This document shows, one piece after another, positions 57,689 through 64,000 of a DNA stretch of 64,000 nt; the first letter of the stretch is position 1; each line of letters begins with the position of its first letter. The position numbers and the translations under genes were made by a program. The notes beneath the pieces were generated by a model. The model was given only the letters and a program-made list of their open reading frames with translations. It had not been told where the DNA came from and searched no databases. The stretch is from Pseudoxanthomonas yeongjuensis (GTDB taxonomy: Bacteria; Pseudomonadota; Gammaproteobacteria; Xanthomonadales; Xanthomonadaceae): the NCBI RefSeq assembly GCF_010093345.1, contig NZ_PDWT01000001.1:434001-498000 (forward strand), written 5' to 3'.

Positions 57689-60600
57689 ATGGAATCGGAA
57701 TCGCAGGCAAAGACAAGCGCGCGTATCCAGTGGATGCGCGCGTTTTTCGTTTCATTGTCCGTGTTGCTGGCGCTGGGCGCCTGCAAGCGCAATGAGACCG
57801 GGCAGTTGCCCGCTCCCAGCGGCGAACCGATCACGGCGCAGAAGCAGGAGATCAAGGGCTTCGACCTGGCCGGACTCTATCCGGACCAGCACGACGGCGA
57901 CCTTGCCATCGCCCTGGAATTCAGCCGCCCGCTGGTGGGCTCGCAGAATTTCGACGAATTGCTGGCCGTCACCGACGACAAGGGCGCCGCGGTCAAGGGC
58001 AGCTGGGTCCTGGACAAAAAAGGCTTGATCCTGCGCTTCCCGTACGTGGAGGCGGCCAAGGACTATGAAGTGCTGGTGCGCGCCGATCTGTTGGCCGCCG
58101 ACGGCAGCCGCCTGGGCAAGGAACTGAAGGAAAAGGTCCACACCGGACAACTCGACCCGGCGGTGGGGTTCGCTTCGCAAGGCAGTGTGCTGCCGGCGCG
58201 CGAAAGCCGCGGCCTGCCGGTGGTGTCGATCAACGTCAAGGAAGTGGATGTCGAGTTCCTGCGTGTCGGCGAAAAAAACCTGCCCAGGTTCTTCTCCGAA
58301 TACCAGCGCGGCGGACGCCGCGGCAGCTGGGACCTGGACAGCGAATACGGCGACAACACGCCGCTAGGCGAGCTGGCCGAGCCGGTCTACGTCAACCGTT
58401 TCCTGCTGGGCGGCAAGCCCAATGAGCGCCTGCTGACCTACCTGCCGATCCAGGGCATCAAGGAGTTGCAGGAGCCTGGCCTGTATTTCGCGGTGATGAA
58501 GCGCACAGGCAAGTTCTCCGGCGATTTCGAGACCGCGTTCTTCACCGTCAGCGACATCGGCCTGCACGCGCGCGCCTACAAGGACAAGCTGTTCGTGCAC
58601 ACCGCCTCGCTCAACAGCGGCGATGCCGTGGGCGGGGTGGAACTGAAGATCCTCGACGCAAAAGGCGAGGTGTCTCTTAAAGGAGAGACCGACGGCAACG
58701 GCAACGCCTTGCTCAACTACAAGCTCGACGCAGGCCATGTGCTGATCGCCAGCCGCGGCAAGGACGTGTCGATGCTGCCGTTCAACCAGCCGGCGCTGGA
58801 CTTGTCCGAATTCTCGGTCGCCGGCCGCGAGGCCGCCTGGTTCGACGTGTTCGCATGGTCCGGGCGCGATCTCTATCGCCCCGGCGAAACCGTGCGCATC
58901 AATGCCCTGTTGCGCGACAACGACGGCAAGCCGACCAAGCCTCAACCCGTATTCCTGCGCCTGAAGCAGCCTGACGGCAAGACCTTCCGCGAAACCCGCC
59001 TGCAGCCGGGCGCGCAGGGCTATTTCAGCTTCGAGCAGGCTATTCCCGCCGAGGCGCCGACCGGGCGCTGGCAGGTGGAATTCCGCACCGATCCGGCCAG
59101 CAAGGAAGCGGTGCAGGGCATGGCCTTGCGCATCGAGGAATTCCTGCCCGAGCGCATGAAGCTCGACCTCGATACCGCGCAGCAGGTGTTGAAACCGGGC
59201 GAAGCATTCAAGGTGAAGGCCAAGGCGGCCTATCTGTACGGCGCGCCAGCGGATGGCAATCGTTTCACCGCCAAGCTGGCCGTGGCGGTCGAGCAGCACC
59301 CGCTGGAACAGCTGCCGGGTTACTTCTTCGGCGACCCGACCCTGCAGTTGCCAAAGGAAGCCAAGGACGTCATCGACACCACCTTCGATGCGAACGGCGT
59401 GCACGAGGAAGACATCGCGCTCCCCGCCGAGGCGAAGCCCACCAGCACGATCGCGGCCGTCGTTTCCGGCAGCGTGTACGAAACCGGTGGGCGCACCGTC
59501 AATCGCACGCTCAAGCGCGTGCTGTGGCCGGCCGATGCGCTGGTCGGCGTGCGCCCGTTGTTCGACGACAAGGACGGCGCGGACGCCAACGCCAACGCCC
59601 GTTTCGAAGTCATACGCGTGGATGCCGCGGGCAGGCCGCAACCCGCCAGGGGCCTCAAGGTCACCCTGGTGCGCGAACACCGCGACTACCACTGGAACTA
59701 CGACGAGGACGATGGCTGGGATTACGACTTCACCCAGCGCTTCGAGAATCTCGAGGTCAAGACGATCGACATCGGTGCGACCGCGGCCAAGGTCGATTAC
59801 CCGGTGGAGTGGGGCGGTTACCGGCTTGAAGTATTCGATCCGTCCACCGGACTGACCACGCGCTATCCGTTCAATGCCGGCTGGAGCTGGGACGACGAGA
59901 ACCGCGGCCTGGATGCGCGCCCCGACAAGGTCAAGATCGCCCTCGACAAGACCGGCTACAAGGCCGGCGACACGATGAAGGTGACGGTGACCCCACCACA
60001 CCCGGGCAAGGGCCTGCTGATGGTCGAGAGCGACCACATGCTGTATGTGCAGGCCATCGAGGCCAAGCCAGGCAGCACGTTCGAGATCCCGGTGACAAAG
60101 GACTGGGAGCGGCATGACGTGTACGTCACCGCACTGGTGTTCCGTGGCGGTTCGGTGTCGAGCAAGATCACTCCGGCGCGTGCCGTGGGCGTGGCCCATG
60201 TACCGATGGACCGCAGGGCGCGCCGCGTCTCGGTGGGCCTGGTGGCACCTGGGCAGATGCGTCCGCAACAGGACATGCCGGTGACGGTCAGCGTGCCGGA
60301 ACTCGCCGGCAAGCAGGCGTTCGTGACGGTCTCCGCGGTGGACGTGGGCATCCTCAACATCACCCGCTTCCCGGTGCCCGACGCCAACGCACAGTTCTTC
60401 GCCCAGCGCCGGTTGGGCGTGGACGCCTACGACATCTACGGACGCGTGATCGAGAGCTTCGAGGGCGATACCGCGAAAATCCGCTTCGGTGGCGACATGG
60501 CGCTGGCGGCGTTGCCGCAGGCCAAGCGCCCGACTTCGCGCGTGCAGACCGTCGACCTGTTCTCCGGCCCGGTGCAACTGGATGCCAAGGGCAATGCGCG

Positions 60601-62614
60601 GGTGAAGCTGAAGGTTCCCGATTTCAACGGCACCTTGCGCGTATCCGTGCTGGTGTATTCGGACGAACGCTACGGCAACAAGGATCGCGAGACCCTGGTG
60701 CGCGCGCCGATCGTGGCCGAAGCCAGCCTGCCGCGGGTGCTGGCGCCGGGCGACAAGAGCACCGTGACCCTGGACGTGCAGAACTTCACCGGCTCGGCGG
60801 GCGACTTCAAGGTCCAGGTCGATGGCATCGGGCCGCTGTCGATCGCCCAGTCGACGCGCAGTACGAAGCTCGGCAAGGACGCCAAGACCACGCTCAGCTT
60901 CCCGATCACCGCGGGCGAGGGCTACACCACCGCCCAGGTACGGGTGCGCGTGGACGGTGGCGGCTTCAAGGTCGACCGCAAGTACGACGTGCCGGTGCGC
61001 GCGGGCTGGCCGTCGGTGCTGCGCTCGCAGACGCGGGTGCTGGATGCGATGGCGGCGATCGAGCTGGGCAGCGGGTTCGCCGATGGGCTGATGACCGGTT
61101 CGGTCAACGCGCGGATGATGGTCAGCGCCTTGCCGCCGATCCCGTTCGCCAGCGCGCTGCAGGGCGCGCTCGATTATCCCTACGGCTGCGCCGAGCAGAC
61201 CACCAGCAAGGGCTATGCCGCGCTGGAACTGGACGATGCCACAGCGAAGCTGCTGGGAGTGAAGGGACTGGATGCGAAAAAGCGCCGCGAGCGCATGGAA
61301 GGCGCGTTCGGGCGGCTGGCCTCGATGCAGGTTTCCAGCGGACACTTCTCGATGTGGGGCGACGACGGCTACGTCAATCCGGGTCTGACGCCGTACATCG
61401 TGGAATTCCTGCTGGATGCGAAGGAAGGCGGCTTCGCCGTGCCTGATGCCGTATTGCAGAAGGCATTGAACCGACTCAGCGAAGACCTGCTGTCTGGCGG
61501 CGCGCAGTTCTACGGCTACGATTCGCGCGAACACCTGAAGTTCGCAAGCCAGGCTTATTCGGGTTATGTGCTGGCACGGGTCAATCGCGCTCCGCTGGGC
61601 ACGTTGCGCGCGCTCTACGACAACGAACGCGGCAAGAGCCTGACCGGCCTGCCGCTGGTGCACCTGGGCATCGCCCTGTCGCTGCAGGGCGACAAGAAGC
61701 GCGGCGAGAAGGCGATCGCCGATGGCTTCGCCAAGACCGGCGACCGCCCCGGTTACCTGGGCGACTACGGCAGCCGCATCCGCGACGACGCGCTGATGAT
61801 CGCGCTGGTCCACGAGCGCAAGCTGGGCAAGCCCGAATACGAGGCGCGCTCGGTTTCCCTGGGTCGCGAACTGGACGCCCGCCGCAACAGCGGCTGGATG
61901 TACCTGAGCACGCAGGAGCAGATCGCGCTGGCGCGACTGGGCAAGGCCTTGATGGTCGACCAGAAGAAGCTGGTCTCGGGCACTTACAGCGTCGGCGGCG
62001 AAAGCGAAGCGGTCGCGGCGACCCGGATCTTCGGCCGCAGCTTCGATTACGCCACGTTGGCGAAGGGAATCCGTTTCGTTCCCGAAGGCCAGCCGCCGTT
62101 GTTCGCCAGCCTGGAAGTCGCGGGGATTCCACGCAACGCACCGGCTTTCGACAACAGGCAGATCGGGATCGAGCGCAAGTACTACACGACCGACGGCAAG
62201 GAGTGGAAAGGCAGCAGTCTGAAGGAAGGCGACGCATTGATCGTGCGGGTCAGCATCACGCCCAACGTCGGCATGCCCGATGCCTTGTTCACCGACCTGT
62301 TGCCGGCGGGGCTGGAGATCGAGAACTTCAACCTGGGCGACGCCAAGCAGTGGGCCGACGTGGTCGTGGACGGCATCGAGATCGCTGATCGCTCCAGTTC
62401 GGCCGACGTCAAGCACGAGGAGTTCCGCGACGACCGCTATGTGGCCGCGTTGAAGCTCGATCGGGGCGATGCGGCCAAGGTGTTCTACCTGGTCCGCGCG
62501 GTCACGCCCGGCACCTACACCGTGCCGCCGCCGCTGGTCGAGGACATGTATCGTCCGGATATCCGCGGCGTGGGCAAGTCGACGCCGGCGACGATCACGG
62601 TGGTGCAGCCGTAA
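57689..62614 (+). CDS. Bacterial alpha-2-macroglobulin lipoprotein (YfhM type)
   Basis: A protein of 1641 residues with lipobox LALGAC, so it is anchored in the cell envelope. MG-like domains carry YRPGETVRINALLRD and KTGYKAGDTMKVTV. The thioester motif is intact as YGCAEQTTS (Cys1167), followed by an (alpha/alpha)-type thioester domain and a receptor-like end. These proteins trap proteases that enter the periplasm. pbpC follows directly, the usual pairing, which links it to repair of damaged walls. A GGGAG site precedes the ATG. Confidence 0.92.
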   Translation: MESESQAKTSARIQWMRAFFVSLSVLLALGACKRNETGQLPAPSGEPITAQKQEIKGFDLAGLYPDQHDGDLAIALEFSRPLVGSQNFDELLAVTDDKGAAVKGSWVLDKKGLILRFPYVEAAKDYEVLVRADLLAADGSRLGKELKEKVHTGQLDPAVGFASQGSVLPARESRGLPVVSINVKEVDVEFLRVGEKNLPRFFSEYQRGGRRGSWDLDSEYGDNTPLGELAEPVYVNRFLLGGKPNERLLTYLPIQGIKELQEPGLYFAVMKRTGKFSGDFETAFFTVSDIGLHARAYKDKLFVHTASLNSGDAVGGVELKILDAKGEVSLKGETDGNGNALLNYKLDAGHVLIASRGKDVSMLPFNQPALDLSEFSVAGREAAWFDVFAWSGRDLYRPGETVRINALLRDNDGKPTKPQPVFLRLKQPDGKTFRETRLQPGAQGYFSFEQAIPAEAPTGRWQVEFRTDPASKEAVQGMALRIEEFLPERMKLDLDTAQQVLKPGEAFKVKAKAAYLYGAPADGNRFTAKLAVAVEQHPLEQLPGYFFGDPTLQLPKEAKDVIDTTFDANGVHEEDIALPAEAKPTSTIAAVVSGSVYETGGRTVNRTLKRVLWPADALVGVRPLFDDKDGADANANARFEVIRVDAAGRPQPARGLKVTLVREHRDYHWNYDEDDGWDYDFTQRFENLEVKTIDIGATAAKVDYPVEWGGYRLEVFDPSTGLTTRYPFNAGWSWDDENRGLDARPDKVKIALDKTGYKAGDTMKVTVTPPHPGKGLLMVESDHMLYVQAIEAKPGSTFEIPVTKDWERHDVYVTALVFRGGSVSSKITPARAVGVAHVPMDRRARRVSVGLVAPGQMRPQQDMPVTVSVPELAGKQAFVTVSAVDVGILNITRFPVPDANAQFFAQRRLGVDAYDIYGRVIESFEGDTAKIRFGGDMALAALPQAKRPTSRVQTVDLFSGPVQLDAKGNARVKLKVPDFNGTLRVSVLVYSDERYGNKDRETLVRAPIVAEASLPRVLAPGDKSTVTLDVQNFTGSAGDFKVQVDGIGPLSIAQSTRSTKLGKDAKTTLSFPITAGEGYTTAQVRVRVDGGGFKVDRKYDVPVRAGWPSVLRSQTRVLDAMAAIELGSGFADGLMTGSVNARMMVSALPPIPFASALQGALDYPYGCAEQTTSKGYAALELDDATAKLLGVKGLDAKKRRERMEGAFGRLASMQVSSGHFSMWGDDGYVNPGLTPYIVEFLLDAKEGGFAVPDAVLQKALNRLSEDLLSGGAQFYGYDSREHLKFASQAYSGYVLARVNRAPLGTLRALYDNERGKSLTGLPLVHLGIALSLQGDKKRGEKAIADGFAKTGDRPGYLGDYGSRIRDDALMIALVHERKLGKPEYEARSVSLGRELDARRNSGWMYLSTQEQIALARLGKALMVDQKKLVSGTYSVGGESEAVAATRIFGRSFDYATLAKGIRFVPEGQPPLFASLEVAGIPRNAPAFDNRQIGIERKYYTTDGKEWKGSSLKEGDALIVRVSITPNVGMPDALFTDLLPAGLEIENFNLGDAKQWADVVVDGIEIADRSSSADVKHEEFRDDRYVAALKLDRGDAAKVFYLVRAVTPGTYTVPPPLVEDMYRPDIRGVGKSTPATITVVQP

Positions 62615-62618
62615 GGGC

Positions 62619-62739
62619 AGGAACGAGTTTGCAGGAACGAGGAACGAGTGGGGCGGCACGGCACGGCTTGAAGAAGCTGGCCTCGCGGTTGTCGTTCACT
62701 CGTTCCTCGTTCCTCTCCACTCGTTCCTCGCTCCTCTCC
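62619..62739. repeat. Inverted repeat of GGAACGAGGAACGAGTG type at the pbpC start
   Basis: CAGGAACGAGGAACGAGTG on the left faces CACTCGTTCCTCGTTCCTC on the right, followed by a second direct copy CACTCGTTCCTCGCTCCTC. The right side lies inside the pbpC frame and is read as FTRSSFLSTRSSLLSTRL. The same word builds the repeat at 43360-43438. Confidence 0.8.
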
Positions 62740-64000
62740 ACCCGTCTCCTGCCGCTATTACGCTGGGGAACGGCCGTGGTGCTGGCGACGCTGCTCGTCC
62801 TCGACCTGGCATTCCCTCCGCCACTGCCCAAGGCCCGCGACACCAGCACCCTGGTGGTCGCGCGCGACGGCACACCGCTGCGCGCCTTCGCCGACCGCAA
62901 TGGCGTGTGGCGCTATCCGGCCACGATGGAAAGCGTGTCGCCGCTGTACCTGCAGGCGCTGCTGAATTACGAGGACCGCTGGTTCTGGAAGCACCCGGGG
63001 GTGAATCCGTGGGCGTTGCTGCGCGCGGGTGGGCAATGGCTGCGCGGTGGGCGCATCGTTTCCGGCGGCTCGACCCTGACCATGCAGGTCGCGCGCCTCC
63101 TCGATCCGCATACGCGGACCCCGTGGGGGAAGACGAAGCAACTGTTGCGCGCGGTGCAACTGGAAGCGCACCTGGGCAAGCGCGAGATCCTGCAGTTGTA
63201 TCTTGAGCGCGCACCCTTCGGCGGCACCATCGAAGGTGTGGAAGCGGCCAGCTGGGCCTACCTCGGCAAGCCGGCATCACGGCTGTCGCAGGCCGAGGCG
63301 GCCTTGCTCGCAGTGCTTCCGCAATCGCCCAGCCGGTTGCGTCCCGACCGCCATCCCGAAGCCGCACGCAAGGCGCGCGACAAGGTGCTGCAACGCATGG
63401 TCGCGCTCGGCGTGTGGACCCAGGCGCAGGTGGACGATGCGCGCATCGAACCGGTCGTGGCCCGCTCGTTGAAGCCGCCGCTCAGCGCCGCCTTGCTGGC
63501 CGAACGCCTGCACCAGGCCGACCCGAAGGCCGCGCGCATCGTTTCCAGCATCGATCCCGGATTGCAGCGCACCCTGGAAGAACGCGTTTCCGCTTATTTC
63601 TCCAGCCTGCCGGAACGCACTTCCGCCGCGCTGCTGGTGGTCGATAACGCGAGCCTGCAGGCGCGCGCCTACGTCGGTTCGGTGGCTTTCGGCGACAAGC
63701 AGAGGCTGGGCCATGTGGACATGGTCCGGGCCTGGCGCTCGCCGGGTTCCACGCTGAAGCCTTTCCTCTACGGGCTGGCGCTGGATGATGGGCTGATCCA
63801 TTCGGAAAGCCTGATGGTCGATGCGCCGCAGACGTTCGGCGGCTACCGGCCGGGGAATTTCGATTCGGCATTCAATGGTCCGATAGGCGCGGCCGAGGCC
63901 CTGAGGCTTTCCTTGAACGTACCGGCCGTGGACCTGCTGGACCGCGTGGGCCCCGCGCGCTTTTCCGCACGCCTGGCCAACGGCGGCATCGAGTTGAAAT
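62668..64000 (+). CDS. pbpC: Penicillin-binding protein 1C, N-terminal part (runs off the window)
   Basis: About 444 residues are visible. A membrane anchor (WGTAVVLATLLVLDLAFPPP) is followed by the glycosyltransferase domain (NYEDRWFWKHPGVNPWALLRA, GGSTLTMQVARLL) and the start of the transpeptidase domain with active Ser in SPGSTLKPFLYG. It builds or repairs peptidoglycan in the periplasm next to the alpha-2-macroglobulin partner. No ATG exists in frame before the anchor; TTG at 62668 is a guess and GTG at 62776 is too late for a full anchor. The N-terminal region is made by repeat arms. The 3' end is outside the window. Confidence 0.87.
   Translation, partial: MKKLASRLSFTRSSFLSTRSSLLSTRLLPLLRWGTAVVLATLLVLDLAFPPPLPKARDTSTLVVARDGTPLRAFADRNGVWRYPATMESVSPLYLQALLNYEDRWFWKHPGVNPWALLRAGGQWLRGGRIVSGGSTLTMQVARLLDPHTRTPWGKTKQLLRAVQLEAHLGKREILQLYLERAPFGGTIEGVEAASWAYLGKPASRLSQAEAALLAVLPQSPSRLRPDRHPEAARKARDKVLQRMVALGVWTQAQVDDARIEPVVARSLKPPLSAALLAERLHQADPKAARIVSSIDPGLQRTLEERVSAYFSSLPERTSAALLVVDNASLQARAYVGSVAFGDKQRLGHVDMVRAWRSPGSTLKPFLYGLALDDGLIHSESLMVDAPQTFGGYRPGNFDSAFNGPIGAAEALRLSLNVPAVDLLDRVGPARFSARLANGGIELK

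Noticed and set aside
58364-62659. Open frame of 1431 codons on the strand opposite the alpha-2-macroglobulin gene
   Set aside because: It is an antisense shadow caused by high GC at third codon positions. The plus strand has lipobox, thioester motif and full family length; the antisense product is His/Arg/Gln-rich without motifs.

Overview
The window is high-GC DNA of a gammaproteobacterium, most likely a member of the Xanthomonadaceae (Lysobacter, Pseudoxanthomonas, Stenotrophomonas or Xanthomonas relatives). The reasons are the TonB-dependent receptor next to a LacI regulator, the Entner-Doudoroff genes placed beside glucokinase, the neighbourhoods smc-zipA-ligA and mtnA-gyrA, Gln83 in GyrA, and many intergenic palindromes of the types GTAGGAGCGACGCAAGTCGC and GGGAGGGGCTTCAGCCCC. 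No rRNA, tRNA, CRISPR array, transposase or prophage was seen.

Layout. 1-10 kb: the 3' end of selO, the RNA helicase dbpA, an operon of a lipoprotein, a membrane-anchored barnase-type RNase and a barstar inhibitor, a decayed DUF1801/YdeI-type gene, a lipoprotein EEP phosphatase, an exported M14 peptidase divergent from a POT peptide transporter, and a rhomboid protease. 9-25 kb: a histone H1-like protein, small proteins, a cyclopropane fatty acid synthase, an M3 peptidase, an exported amidohydrolase, a low-GC orphan gene with an attC-like tail, a glutathione peroxidase, a ferredoxin reductase with a TlpA remnant behind it, rluB-scpB-scpA, a YciI protein and bolA. 44-64 kb: smc, zipA, ligA, epmA, a DUF3011 protein, mtnA, gyrA, an alpha-2-macroglobulin lipoprotein and the start of pbpC, which runs off the end.

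The centrepiece is 25.2-44.6 kb, which reads as a complete glucan utilisation locus. It holds a LacI regulator, a TonB-dependent receptor, a lipoprotein of the PF10091 'glycoamylase' type (the domain of GH144 endo-beta-1,2-glucanases), a sugar ABC importer (binding lipoprotein and two permeases), a very large exported protein with a discoidin domain and a six-hairpin-glycosidase-like region, then on the opposite strand GH1 beta-glucosidase, glucokinase, Edd and Eda, and finally an UgpC/MsmK-type ATPase divergent from the beta-glucosidase. The importer operon has no ATPase of its own, so the gene 9 kb away probably supplies it. Proposed flow: polymer or oligosaccharide through the receptor, periplasmic cleavage, ABC import, cytoplasmic hydrolysis to glucose, phosphorylation by Glk, and the Entner-Doudoroff pathway.

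Two regulatory signatures tie the locus together. Near-identical 14-bp LacI-type palindromes (TGTAAmCGkTTyCA) lie upstream of lacI, of the receptor and between bglA and the ATPase gene. Two 18-bp direct-repeat boxes (TGGTATY-N4-TGGTATC) lie upstream of edd-eda and resemble the GntR-type NagQ boxes described in Xanthomonas. Palindromic repeats sit at three successive gene junctions of the importer operon, and two of them are read in frame as the N-terminus of the following protein.
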